Below are positions 31,983-39,146 of a stretch of 39,146 nt of DNA, one piece after another. Both the position numbers and the translations under genes were made by a program. This stretch comes from Azospirillum sp. Lineage in GTDB: Bacteria; Pseudomonadota; Alphaproteobacteria; Azospirillales; Azospirillaceae. The notes under the pieces were generated by a model. The model did not search any database. It worked only from the letters and a program-made list of their open reading frames with translations, and was not told where the DNA came from. The first letter of the stretch is position 1. Each line of letters begins with the position of its first letter. The stretch lies in the NCBI GenBank assembly GCA_027486405.1, contig JAIXPD010000088.1, positions 1 to 39,146 on the forward strand, given 5' to 3'.

Positions 31983-32011
31983 CCGGTGTGTCCAGTGTGT
32001 CCGGTGTGTCC
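31983..32011. repeat. 9-bp tandem repeat in the glxA-like leader
   Basis: CCGGTGTGT, CCAGTGTGT and CCGGTGTGT run head to tail (31983-32009), followed by CC of a fourth partial unit. It lies 22 nt upstream of the regulator start, in the 237-nt gap to glyA. Direct repeats are how AraC-type proteins often bind, so this may be an operator, though nine-base spacing is shorter than one helical turn. Confidence 0.6.
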
Positions 32012-32198
32012 AACCTGTCGTATGGGTGACATTACGCTGACGCACCTGTCCTGTCCAAGCCTTGCGCCTTTCCCGATAGTGACGGCCACGGTCACGCGGG
32101 ACCGCGCCGACGCCGGGGTGATCCCCCGGTCGGGGAGGCTGGCGAGCCGCCGCGATCAACCGGCCCCGCCGGACGGTCTCAACCCACGAGGACCCGAC

Positions 32199-33473
32199 AT
32201 GACCCTGTCCATGCCCGCCCCACAGGCCACCCTTGGGGATGACGTCATCGCGGCGGCGATTGCCCGCGAACTCCACCGCCAACAGAATGAAATCGAGCTG
32301 ATCGCCTCGGAAAACATCGTGTCGACCGACGTGCTGATCGCGCAAGGGTCGGTCCTGACCAACAAATACGCCGAGGGCTACCCCGGACGCCGCTATTACG
32401 GCGGCTGCCAATATGTGGACGAGGTCGAAAGCGTGGCCATCGACCGGGCCAAGCAACTGTTCGGGGCCGCCTTCGTCAATGTGCAGCCGCATTCCGGGGC
32501 GCAGGCCAACCAGGCGGTGTTCCTGGCGCTGCTCCAGCCCGGCGACCGGGTGATGGGCATGTCGCTGGCCCATGGCGGCCATCTGACCCACGGGTCCCCC
32601 GTCACCATGTCGGGCAAATGGTTCGACATCGTCAGCTACGAGGTCAGCGCGCAGGACCAGCGCATCGATTACGACGCGCTGCGGGCCAAGGCGTTGGAAA
32701 CGCGGCCCAAGCTGATCGTCGCCGGGGCGTCGGCCTACCCGCGCGCCATCGACTTCGCCGCCTTCCGCCGGATCGCCGACGAGATCGGGGCCTATCTGAT
32801 GGTGGACATGGCCCATTACGCCGGGCTGGTCGCCACCGGCCATTACCCCGATCCGCTGCCGCACGCCCATGTCGTGACCACCACCACCCACAAGACCCTG
32901 CGCGGCCCGCGCGGTGGCATGATCCTGACCAACGACGAGGCGCTGGCGAAGAAATTCAATTCGGCGGTGTTCCCCGGCAACCAGGGCGGGCCGCTGATGC
33001 ATGTGATCGCCGCCAAGGCGGTGGCCTTCGGTGAAGCCCTGCGGCCGGAGTTCAAAACCTACGCCGGGCAGGTCGTCGCCAACGCGAAAATCCTGTGCGA
33101 CACCCTGAGCAAGGGCGGGCTGGACATTGTGTCCGGCGGGACCGACTGCCACATGGTGCTGGTCGATCTGCGGCCCAAGGGCGTGACCGGGCGCGACGCC
33201 GAACGGGCGTTGGAACGCGCCGGGTTGACGTGCAACAAAAACGCCATCCCCTTCGATCCGGAAAAGCCCGCCGTCACCTCCGGCGTGCGTCTGGGCACGG
33301 CGGCGGGAACCACGCGCGGCTTTGGCACGGCGGAGTTCCAACGCATCGGCGAACTGATCCTGACGGTGATCGACGCGCTGGCCGGAACCGACGGAACCGG
33401 CAACCCGGCGGTCGAGGAAACGGTTCTGGCCGAGGTCCGAACCCTCTGCGAACGCTTTCCCATCTATCGCTGA
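32199..33473 (+). CDS. glyA: Serine hydroxymethyltransferase
   Basis: This PLP enzyme interconverts serine and glycine with tetrahydrofolate, the main source of one-carbon units. The 424-residue protein is of normal length. Visible blocks are ELIASENIVSTDVLIAQGS, KYAEGYPGRRYYGGCQYVDE, the active-site VDMAHYAGLVATG, and VVTTTTHKTLRGPRGG with Lys232 as Schiff-base lysine. VFPGNQGGPLMHVIAAKAV and the late VTSGVRLGTAA complete the family pattern. GAGGA precedes ATG 32199. It is divergent from the GlxA-type regulator; no THF, ZTP or glycine riboswitch core was seen in the leader. It may be a second glyA tied to betaine/glycine use, but that cannot be told from the window. Confidence 0.95.
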   Translation: MTLSMPAPQATLGDDVIAAAIARELHRQQNEIELIASENIVSTDVLIAQGSVLTNKYAEGYPGRRYYGGCQYVDEVESVAIDRAKQLFGAAFVNVQPHSGAQANQAVFLALLQPGDRVMGMSLAHGGHLTHGSPVTMSGKWFDIVSYEVSAQDQRIDYDALRAKALETRPKLIVAGASAYPRAIDFAAFRRIADEIGAYLMVDMAHYAGLVATGHYPDPLPHAHVVTTTTHKTLRGPRGGMILTNDEALAKKFNSAVFPGNQGGPLMHVIAAKAVAFGEALRPEFKTYAGQVVANAKILCDTLSKGGLDIVSGGTDCHMVLVDLRPKGVTGRDAERALERAGLTCNKNAIPFDPEKPAVTSGVRLGTAAGTTRGFGTAEFQRIGELILTVIDALAGTDGTGNPAVEETVLAEVRTLCERFPIYR

Positions 33474-33502
33474 GCGCGTTTGAGCCGAAGGGGCGTGAAG
33501 GG

Positions 33503-33530
33503 GGGCTGCCGCGCTCAGGTGCGGCAGCCC
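33503..33530. terminator. Bidirectional-type hairpin between glyA and lysR
   Basis: GGGCTGCCGC (33503-33512) and GCGGCAGCCC (33521-33530) form a perfect 10-bp stem with 8-nt loop in the 58-nt gap between the convergent glyA and lysR genes. T-runs are short (TT then C), so termination may be weak or Rho-assisted. Confidence 0.55.
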
Positions 33531-33531
33531 T

Positions 33532-34434
33532 TCATGGCTGTGGCGCCGCCTGCCGCAAGCTGTCGATGATGAGCTTGAAGGCGGGCAACGTTTGGCGGCG
33601 GCTGGGGTAGTAGATGTAATAGCCGGGGAAGGGCTGGCACCAGTCATCCAACACCACACGCAACGCTCCGCTGTGGATGTGCGGCAGCGCCAGATCCTCC
33701 GGGACCAGGGCGATGCCATAGCCGCGCAGCGCCGCATCGATCATCGGGAAGGAACTGCCGAAGGTCAGTTGCCCGTCCACCCGCACGCGCAATTCCTGAT
33801 CGCCTTTGCCGAACTCCCAAGCGTACAGGCCACCGGCGGTGGCTTGCCGCATGTTGATGCAATGGTGCACCAGCAGGTCCTGCGGTTGTTCGGGAATGGG
33901 GCGGTTGGCGAAATAGGCGGGGGAGGCCACCGCCACCTGCCGCCAGTCGGGGCCGATCCGCAGCGCGATCATGTCCTTTTCCACATTCTCGCCCAGCCGG
34001 ATTCCGGCGTCGAACCCATCCTCCACGATGTTGCGCAGGCCGTTGTCGATGCTCAGTTCCAGCTTGATGTCGGGGTAATCCAGCAGGACCGGGTGCAGCT
34101 TCGGCCACACCACGCTGTGCAGCGCGTGGTCGGACAGGGTCAGGCGGATGGTTCCGGCGAGCTTGTCGCGAAAGGCCATCAGGGCGGCGATGTCGGTTTC
34201 GATCTCGGCGATGCGGGGGGCCAGCGACTGGCGCAAGCGCTCACCCGCTTCGGTCGTCGCCACGTTGCGGGTGGTGCGCGTCAACAGCCGGATGCCCATC
34301 CGGTCTTCCAACCGTTTGATCGTGTGGCTCAGGGTCGATTGCGACACGCCCAGCTTGGCGGCGGCGCGGGTGAAGCTGCGCTCCTCCGCCACGGCGAGAA
34401 ACCACAACAGATTGTTGAAATCCTCTTTGGCCAT
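33532..34434 (-). CDS. LysR-family transcriptional regulator (next to oxidoreductase genes)
   Basis: This 300-residue regulator has the N-terminal winged helix (NNLLWFLAVAEERSFTRAAAKL, then VSQSTLSHTIKRLEDRMGIRLL and TRTTRNVATTEAG). An effector domain follows (about 88-295) with YPDIKLELSIDNGLRNIVEDG and a closing block GYYIYYPSRRQTLPAFKLIID, typical of a LysR group often divergent from oxidoreductases. ATG 34434 begins MAKEDFNNL; a longer in-frame form (34566) would cover the control region. It is divergent from the [2Fe-2S] subunit gene, with a CGGCCAT-N5-ATGGCCG repeat between, and probably controls the 34.6-38.9 kb genes. Confidence 0.9.
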   Translation of the reverse strand: MAKEDFNNLLWFLAVAEERSFTRAAAKLGVSQSTLSHTIKRLEDRMGIRLLTRTTRNVATTEAGERLRQSLAPRIAEIETDIAALMAFRDKLAGTIRLTLSDHALHSVVWPKLHPVLLDYPDIKLELSIDNGLRNIVEDGFDAGIRLGENVEKDMIALRIGPDWRQVAVASPAYFANRPIPEQPQDLLVHHCINMRQATAGGLYAWEFGKGDQELRVRVDGQLTFGSSFPMIDAALRGYGIALVPEDLALPHIHSGALRVVLDDWCQPFPGYYIYYPSRRQTLPAFKLIIDSLRQAAPQP

Positions 34435-34453
34435 CGGTCCCCCGCTGCGGCGT

Positions 34454-34472
34454 CGGCCATGATTTATGGCCG
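34454..34472. promoter_or_regulatory. Inverted repeat in the lysR-iorA gap
   Basis: CGGCCAT (34454-34460) and ATGGCCG (34466-34472) are a perfect 7-bp inverted repeat with 5-nt spacer, 20 nt upstream of the LysR start. It is a candidate LysR site, though the spacing also allows an RNA hairpin. Confidence 0.45.
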
Positions 34473-34625
34473 GGATCGATAAACGCAAGAGAATTGCCCC
34501 CACTAATCGGTTCCCTGCCTCTCCGTTACTCTGCGCGCTGGTGATCACCCGGCGCGGGCCTGCCAATCAATCCCCGCCCCACCCACGACGACGGCACGCA
34601 CAGACGGCAAGCACAGGAGGAGGCG

Positions 34626-35072
34626 ATGGATCTGACCATCAACGGGGTCACGCAGCGTGTGGAGGTGGAACCCGACACGCCGCTGTTGTGGGTGTTGCGC
34701 GACACGCTGGGCATGACCGGCACGAAATACGGCTGCGGCGCGGCGCAATGCGGGGCCTGCACGGTGCTGGTCGATGGTCAGGCCATCCGGTCTTGTGTGA
34801 CCCCGGTGGAAAACGTCGCCAACGCCGCCATCCACACCATCGAGGCGGTCGAGGCGGATCCCGTCGGACGCAAGGTGGTGGCGGCCTGGGTCGAACAGCA
34901 GGTGCCGCAATGCGGCTATTGCCAATCGGGGCAGGTGTTGACCGCCACCGCGCTGCTGAAACAGACCCCGAACCCGACCGACGGGGACATCGCGGCGGCG
35001 ATGGTCAATCTCTGCCGCTGCGGCACCTACGAGGCCATCGCCACCGCCGTCCGCAAGGCGGCGGGCGCGTGA
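34626..35072 (+). CDS. iorA: (2Fe-2S)-binding subunit of aldehyde oxidase/isoquinoline 1-oxidoreductase-type enzyme
   Basis: This 148-residue subunit passes electrons from the molybdenum centre to an external acceptor. The plant-ferredoxin-like cluster I is bound by YGCGAAQCGACTVLVDG with a fourth Cys in IRSCVTP. Cluster II is in the helical C-terminal domain, QCGYCQSGQVL and NLCRCGTYEAI. A strong AGGAGGAGG ribosome site precedes ATG 34626. It has no signal peptide; export would rely on the Tat signal of its partner, as known for related periplasmic aldehyde oxidases. The gene is followed closely by the large subunit. Confidence 0.92.
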   Translation: MDLTINGVTQRVEVEPDTPLLWVLRDTLGMTGTKYGCGAAQCGACTVLVDGQAIRSCVTPVENVANAAIHTIEAVEADPVGRKVVAAWVEQQVPQCGYCQSGQVLTATALLKQTPNPTDGDIAAAMVNLCRCGTYEAIATAVRKAAGA

Positions 35073-35086
35073 CGGAGAGCAACGCC

Positions 35087-37312
35087 ATGACCGACACCGA
35101 ACACAGCCCCGCCCTCGCCACGCCGCTCCGGCGTCCTTTCAACCTGTCGCGGCGTGGATTTCTGGGCGGTGCGCTGGGCGCGCTCGTCCTGGGCGTCACG
35201 CTGCCCGGCGGCCCGCTGCGCGCCCAGGGCGCGGCGGCGGCGGTCACGCCGGGCACGCGGGTGCGGGCCTTTCTGGACATCCGGCCCGACGGAACGGTGC
35301 TGTTCCGCAGCCCCTTCATCGAGGGTGGCCAGGGCATTTTCACCGCCATGGCCCAGATCGTGGGCGAGGAACTGGACAGCGACCCTGCGCGCTTCCAGGT
35401 GGAAGGCGCACCGCCCGGCCCCGATTACGGGCTGATCGGCGGCATGCGCTTCACCGGCGGCAGCATGTCGGTGCGGATGAGCTATGAGACGATGCGCAAG
35501 CTGGGGGCCTCGGCCCGCGCCATGCTGCTGCAGGCGGCGGCGGCGCGGCTGACCGTGCCGGTCGCCACGCTGACGACGGAACCGGGGCGGGTGGTCCACG
35601 CGGCCAGCGGACGCACCCTGACCTATGGCGATCTCGCGAGCGCCGCCGCCGCGCTGCCGGTGCCGCGCGACCCGCCGCTGAAGGCCCCCGCCGATTTCCG
35701 TTGGATCGGCAAGCCGGTTCCCCGGATCGACGTGCGCGACAAGGCCACGGGGCGGGCGCGCTACACCATCGACCTGACGGTGGACGGCATGCTGCATGCC
35801 GCCGTCCAGCACGCCCCGCGTCTGGGCATGGAACCCGGCCTGATGGCGAACGAGGCGGAGGTGCGGCGGATGCCCGGTGTGCATTCCGTCCACACACTGC
35901 CGGGGGCGGTCGCCGTGGTGGCGTCGAGCTGGTGGCGGGCGCGGCGCGCGGTGGAAAGCCTGTCGGTGTCCTGGATGGAGGCCAAACCGGGAACCGCCCG
36001 TACCATGCCGGCGGATTTCTCGTCCGACGGCCACCGGGCGCGGCTGATGGCCGCCAGTGGCGACGGTGTGGCCTATGAAAGCGATGGCGACGTCGCCGCC
36101 GGGTTGCGCGGGGCCGCCCGCGTGGTCGAGGCCACCTACGACGCGCCGCATCTGGCCCATGGCCAGTTGGAACCGCCGTCCGCCCTGGCGCGCTGGAACG
36201 CCAACGGCACGCTGGAGCTGTGGTGCCCCAACCAGGCCCCGGAGATGTTCCAGACCGCCGCCGCATCGGTCGCGGGGATCGCGCCGGACAAGGTCATCCT
36301 GCATTCCCCGATGCTCGGCGGCTTTTTCGGGCGGCATTTCCTCTACGAGACCGCCAACCCCTTCCCGCAGGCGATCCGCCTGTCCAAGGCGGTGGGGCGA
36401 CCGATCAAGGTGATCTGGAGCCGTGAGGAGGAGTTCCTGCGCGATGCCCTGCGCCCCATGGGCGTGGCCCGCTTCCGCGCCGGGTTGGACGCGCACGGGC
36501 TGCCGGTCGCCCTCAACGCCGTCGCCGTGGGGGAGGGGGCGACCGGGCGCTGGTACGGTCGCCAACCGAACGCGGTGGACAGTTCCGCCGTGGAGGGAAT
36601 CGCGGGCAAGCCCTACGCCATTCCCAACCGGCGGGTCGGGCAAATCCACATCGACGATCCGGCCATCATCGGCTTCTGGCGGTCGGTCGGCCATTCGATG
36701 AATGATTTCTTCTACGAAACCTTCTTCGACGAGATGGCCGACGCGGGCGGGCAGGATCCGTATGAGCTGCGCCGTCGGCTGCTCGCGAACAGCCCGCGCC
36801 ACCGGATCCTGCTGGAGGCGGTCGCCGATCTGGCGGGCGGATGGCGGCGCGGCCCCTACACCCACGCCGACGGCAGCCGCCGCGCCCGTGGCGTCGCCAT
36901 GGCCTCTCCCTTTGGCAGCGAGGTGGCGACAATGGCGGAGCTGTCGCTGCGCGACCGGACCGTGCAGGTGCATCATTTGTGGGTGGCGGTCGATCCCGGC
37001 AGCGTCGTCAACCCGGCGATCGTCGCGGCGCAGATCCGGTCCGCCGCCGCCTTGGGCCTGTCGGCCACCCTGGTGGAAGGGGTGGTGTACAGCGCCGGTG
37101 CGCCGCAGGCCCGCAACTTCGACGCCTATCCCGTGCTGCCGCCCGACCGGATGGCGCGGGTGCATGTCCGCATCGTTGAAAGCGGGGCCAAGATGGGCGG
37201 CATCGGCGAACCCGGCCTGCCCGGCGTGCCGCCCGCCGTGGTCAACGCGCTGGCCAGCCTGACCGGCCAGCGCGTCCGCAGCCTGCCGCTGTCCCGCGCG
37301 GGGTTTGTCTGA
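35087..37312 (+). CDS. iorB: Molybdopterin-binding subunit, xanthine dehydrogenase family (IorB-like, Tat-exported)
   Basis: This 741-residue catalytic subunit hydroxylates aldehydes or N-heterocycles at a molybdenum-cytosine-dinucleotide centre. A Tat signal opens it (SRRGFLGG, residues 21-28, hydrophobic stretch to about 40, likely cleaved near PLRAQG), so it works in the periplasm. Cofactor-binding blocks include GGQGIFTAMAQIVGEELD, GGFFGRHF and the C-terminal GGIGEPGLPGVPPAVVNAL, where the Glu is the usual catalytic base. ATG 35087 has GGAG at good spacing; a GTG at 35069 overlapping the iorA stop is an alternative. No cytochrome subunit or XdhC maturation gene is adjacent. The substrate is unknown. 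Confidence 0.92.
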   Translation: MTDTEHSPALATPLRRPFNLSRRGFLGGALGALVLGVTLPGGPLRAQGAAAAVTPGTRVRAFLDIRPDGTVLFRSPFIEGGQGIFTAMAQIVGEELDSDPARFQVEGAPPGPDYGLIGGMRFTGGSMSVRMSYETMRKLGASARAMLLQAAAARLTVPVATLTTEPGRVVHAASGRTLTYGDLASAAAALPVPRDPPLKAPADFRWIGKPVPRIDVRDKATGRARYTIDLTVDGMLHAAVQHAPRLGMEPGLMANEAEVRRMPGVHSVHTLPGAVAVVASSWWRARRAVESLSVSWMEAKPGTARTMPADFSSDGHRARLMAASGDGVAYESDGDVAAGLRGAARVVEATYDAPHLAHGQLEPPSALARWNANGTLELWCPNQAPEMFQTAAASVAGIAPDKVILHSPMLGGFFGRHFLYETANPFPQAIRLSKAVGRPIKVIWSREEEFLRDALRPMGVARFRAGLDAHGLPVALNAVAVGEGATGRWYGRQPNAVDSSAVEGIAGKPYAIPNRRVGQIHIDDPAIIGFWRSVGHSMNDFFYETFFDEMADAGGQDPYELRRRLLANSPRHRILLEAVADLAGGWRRGPYTHADGSRRARGVAMASPFGSEVATMAELSLRDRTVQVHHLWVAVDPGSVVNPAIVAAQIRSAAALGLSATLVEGVVYSAGAPQARNFDAYPVLPPDRMARVHVRIVESGAKMGGIGEPGLPGVPPAVVNALASLTGQRVRSLPLSRAGFV

Positions 37313-37347
37313 CAGGGGGCCGCCTGGATCCAAGGAGAACGTGCGCC

Positions 37348-37878
37348 ATGATCGATCACCACACCCGTCCCCTGTCCAGCCGTCCGCTGTCGCGGCGCGG
37401 TTTGATCGGCACGGCCCTGGCCGTCGCGTCGGGGCTGACGATCGGATCCGCCTTCGCCCAAACCCCGCCGGGCCTTGCCCCGGCTTCGAAGGCCGCGACA
37501 TCTAAGGCATTGGCATCGGAGAACACCATGTCCGTCCGTTTCGCGTTCAGCGGCCAGACCTTCACCGCCACCTTGTTCGACACGCCATCGGCCCGCGATT
37601 TCGCGTCGATGCTGCCGCTCGATCTGACGATCAGCGACTACGCCACCAACGAGAAGATCGCCTATCTGCCGCGCAAGCTGACCGAACAGGGCAGCGGCCC
37701 GTTCGAGAACGAGGCACCGGGCGATCTCTGCTACTACGCGCCCTGGGGGAATTTGGCCTTTTTCTACGCCGGATACCGCTGGTCGCGCGGTTTGATCCGG
37801 TTGGGCCGGCTGGACACCGGTCCGAGGCCGCTGATGACGCGGGGCGAGTTTCCGCTGCGTGCCGACCGTCTGTCCTGA
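37348..37878 (+). CDS. Cyclophilin-like fold protein with Tat signal
   Basis: This 176-residue protein has a Tat-type signal (LSRRGLIGTALAVASGL) ending near SAFAQ, then a linker and a domain of about 115 residues matching the bacterial cyclophilin_like family. Visible blocks are VRFAFSGQTFTATLFDTPSARDF (read in two halves), MLPLDLTISDYATNEKIAYLPRKL, GDLCYYAPWGNLAFFY and SRGLIRLGRLD. Such proteins share the cyclophilin barrel but lack known prolyl-isomerase residues; function is unproven. A second in-frame ATG (37528, MSVRFAF) marks where unexported homologues start. It is 35 nt after iorB and exported by the same route. Confidence 0.85.
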   Translation: MIDHHTRPLSSRPLSRRGLIGTALAVASGLTIGSAFAQTPPGLAPASKAATSKALASENTMSVRFAFSGQTFTATLFDTPSARDFASMLPLDLTISDYATNEKIAYLPRKLTEQGSGPFENEAPGDLCYYAPWGNLAFFYAGYRWSRGLIRLGRLDTGPRPLMTRGEFPLRADRLS

Positions 37879-37910
37879 TGTGACGTTTCAAAAAACAAAG
37901 GACCAATCCC

Positions 37911-38927
37911 ATGTTGGCCACCGTTCTGCATGGTCCCGGCGATGTGCGTTACGAGCCGGTTGAAGACCCGCAAATCCTGAAACCCACCGACGCCATCATC
38001 CGGCTGTCGGCCACCTGCGTCTGCGGGTCCGATCTGTGGCCCTATCGCGGACTTCAACCCACCAGCGCCCCCACCGCCATGGGCCACGAATATTGCGGCG
38101 TGGTGGTGGAGGTGGGCAGCGCGGTCAAGACGGTGCGGCCCGGCCAATTCGTCGTCGGCTCCTTCTGCCTGTCGGACAACAGTTGCCCGCACTGCCGCTT
38201 CGGCTTCCCATCCTCCTGCGAGCAGCGGGAGTTTATGAGCGGCGCGCAGGCCCCCTACGCCCGCGTCCCGCTCGCCGACGGCACGCTGGTCGCCACGCCG
38301 GAGATGCCGCCGGACGACCTGATTCCCAGCCTGTTGGCGACCTCCGACGTGCTGGGGACCGGCTGGTACGCCGCCGACGCCGCCAACGTGCGCCCCGGGG
38401 CCACGGTCGCCGTGGTCGGTGACGGGGCGGTTGGGTTGATGGGGGTGCTGGCCGCCCAGCGGATGGGGGCCGACCGGATCATCATCATGAGCCGTCACAA
38501 GACCCGCCAGGATCTCGCCCTGGAGTTCGGCGCGACCGACATCGTGCCCGAACGCGGGACGGACGGCGTGGCGCGGGTGCGGGAGTTGACCGCCGGGATC
38601 GGGGCCGACGCGGTGCTGGAATGCGTCGGCACGCAGGATTCGATGGAACAGGCGATCCGCTGCGCCCGGCCCGGCGCGATGATCGGCTGTGTCGGCGTGC
38701 CGCACGGCGTGCAGTTGGACGGGCAGTCCCTGTTCTTTTCCCAGACCGGGCTGATGGGTGGACCGGCTCCGGTGCGGCGTTTCTTGCCGCATCTGATCGA
38801 TCTGGTGCTGAGCCGCAAGATCAACCCCGGCAAGGTGTTCGATCTGGAATTGCCCATCGCCGACGTCGCCGAAGGTTATCGCGCCATGGACGAGCGGCGC
38901 GCCATCAAAACGCTGCTGCGGGTTTGA
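37911..38927 (+). CDS. Zinc-dependent alcohol dehydrogenase (MDR family)
   Basis: This 338-residue cytoplasmic enzyme oxidises alcohols or reduces aldehydes with NAD(P). The catalytic-zinc site includes CVCGSDLWPYRG and MGHEYCG. The structural-zinc-type Cys block is present but spaced atypically (SFCLSDNSCPHCRFGFPSSCE). The Rossmann motif is VVGDGAVGLMGVLAAQRMGA. Family members in this subgroup are often annotated as IMP/threonine-dehydrogenase-like or glutathione-independent formaldehyde dehydrogenase-like. AAAGGA precedes the ATG. It follows the cyclophilin-like gene by 32 nt, in the same apparent operon as the aldehyde-oxidase-type genes. Confidence 0.92.
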   Translation: MLATVLHGPGDVRYEPVEDPQILKPTDAIIRLSATCVCGSDLWPYRGLQPTSAPTAMGHEYCGVVVEVGSAVKTVRPGQFVVGSFCLSDNSCPHCRFGFPSSCEQREFMSGAQAPYARVPLADGTLVATPEMPPDDLIPSLLATSDVLGTGWYAADAANVRPGATVAVVGDGAVGLMGVLAAQRMGADRIIIMSRHKTRQDLALEFGATDIVPERGTDGVARVRELTAGIGADAVLECVGTQDSMEQAIRCARPGAMIGCVGVPHGVQLDGQSLFFSQTGLMGGPAPVRRFLPHLIDLVLSRKINPGKVFDLELPIADVAEGYRAMDERRAIKTLLRV

Positions 38928-38943
38928 CGGAGCCGGAGGACAT

Positions 38944-38983
38944 CCGTCGGGGTGACGATGGCCGTTGATCGTCACCCCGACGG
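38944..38983 (+). terminator. Long hairpin after the alcohol dehydrogenase gene
   Basis: CCGTCGGGGTGACGAT (38944-38959) pairs perfectly with ATCGTCACCCCGACGG (38968-38983), a 16-bp stem with 8-nt loop, 16 nt after the stop codon. No U-tract follows (CACAGTG). It may terminate the operon with Rho or protect the RNA end. Confidence 0.6.
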
Positions 38984-39146
38984 CACAGTGAAGACGCGCG
39001 TCATCCGCAAACGGCCGTGCACCGACAGCGCAGATTCAAGTTGAAGTGCGACGTCCGGTGAGTTTGTATGACTATAATCCTTTTTGTGTTTGCGTGAGGT
39101 CGTCCCGGTAGTCCACAGGCTTGATCCGACGGCTCCCCATAGCCAA
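38984..39146. other. Non-coding window end, AT-rich
   Basis: No ORF of note is present. A short palindrome TTCAA-G-TTGAA is at 39035-39045 and a perfect TATAAT at 39073-39078 on the + strand, followed by a T-run and TGTGTTTG. A -35 at correct spacing is missing, so a promoter is uncertain. The next gene or element must lie beyond the window. Confidence 0.5.

Noticed and set aside
31983..32011. CRISPR-like array
   Set aside because: Repeats are 9 bp, directly adjacent and without spacers.
31962..32198. Riboswitch (THF, ZTP or glycine) upstream of glyA
   Set aside because: None of the conserved core sequences is visible; only general GC-rich stems.
31962..33737. N-terminal extension of the GlxA-type frame (would give 922 residues)
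   Set aside because: It runs antisense through glyA and lacks domain content; the regulator's true N-terminus is at 31961.
39073..39078. Promoter based on TATAAT near the window end
   Set aside because: The nearest TTGA-type -35 (39041) is 26 nt away, and no gene is visible downstream in the window.

Overview
The window is about 39 kb of high-GC bacterial chromosome. Gene content points to a motile alphaproteobacterium, most likely Rhodospirillales (Azospirillum-like): a FlaF-family protein, a PccR/ScfR-type regulator next to a propionyl-CoA carboxylase/methylmalonyl-CoA mutase operon, a DUF2161 protein, TPR/GT41 glycosyltransferases and a Tat-exported aldehyde-oxidase-type enzyme. The order and genus are inferred from gene content only; there is no rRNA. 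I found no tRNA, rRNA, CRISPR array or recognisable transposase.

Region 1 (1-8.5 kb) is a glycan and cell-surface block. After a palindromic repeat and a doubtful small ORF come a GT2 glycosyltransferase, a TPR protein fused to a GT-A-like C-terminus, a 74-residue Cys-rich protein, a TPR-GT41 (OGT/SPINDLY-like) enzyme, LptF overlapping a GT9 glycosyltransferase, and a FlaF-family protein closed by a strong intrinsic terminator. The mix suggests O-glycosylation of surface proteins, possibly flagellin.

Region 2 (8.6-16.6 kb) holds transport and regulation genes: a CPA1 Na+/H+ antiporter with a C-terminal cyclic-nucleotide-binding domain, an EamA transporter, an unknown 128-residue protein, and two LysR regulators. 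One LysR is divergent from wrbA across a gap with an ATTGTT-N11-AACAAT site; the other is divergent from an MFS exporter.

Region 3 (16.6-26.4 kb) is the propionyl-CoA pathway: an ScfR/PccR-family regulator, pccB, pccA and methylmalonyl-CoA mutase. Candidate ScfR sites of the TTTGCAAA type lie upstream of pccB and of the regulator itself. Between regulator and operon sits a visibly lower-GC gene encoding a PI-PLC-like phosphodiesterase with six N-terminal repeats of about 48 residues. It looks like an insertion and is the most unusual gene here.

Region 4 (26.4-31 kb) has a ccdA-ccdB toxin-antitoxin pair overlapping a third gene for a PD-(D/E)XK-like DUF2161 protein. It is followed by a GNAT acetyltransferase, a MarC protein, an unknown 228-residue protein, and an HPP membrane protein overlapping a TetR regulator downstream of a long inverted repeat.

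Region 5 (31-39.1 kb) has a GlxA-type AraC regulator divergent from glyA. Next is a LysR regulator divergent from a row of oxidoreductase-related genes: the [2Fe-2S] and molybdopterin subunits of an isoquinoline-1-oxidoreductase-like enzyme, a Tat-exported cyclophilin-like protein and a zinc alcohol dehydrogenase. The window ends in non-coding sequence with a 16-bp hairpin and an AT-rich tail.
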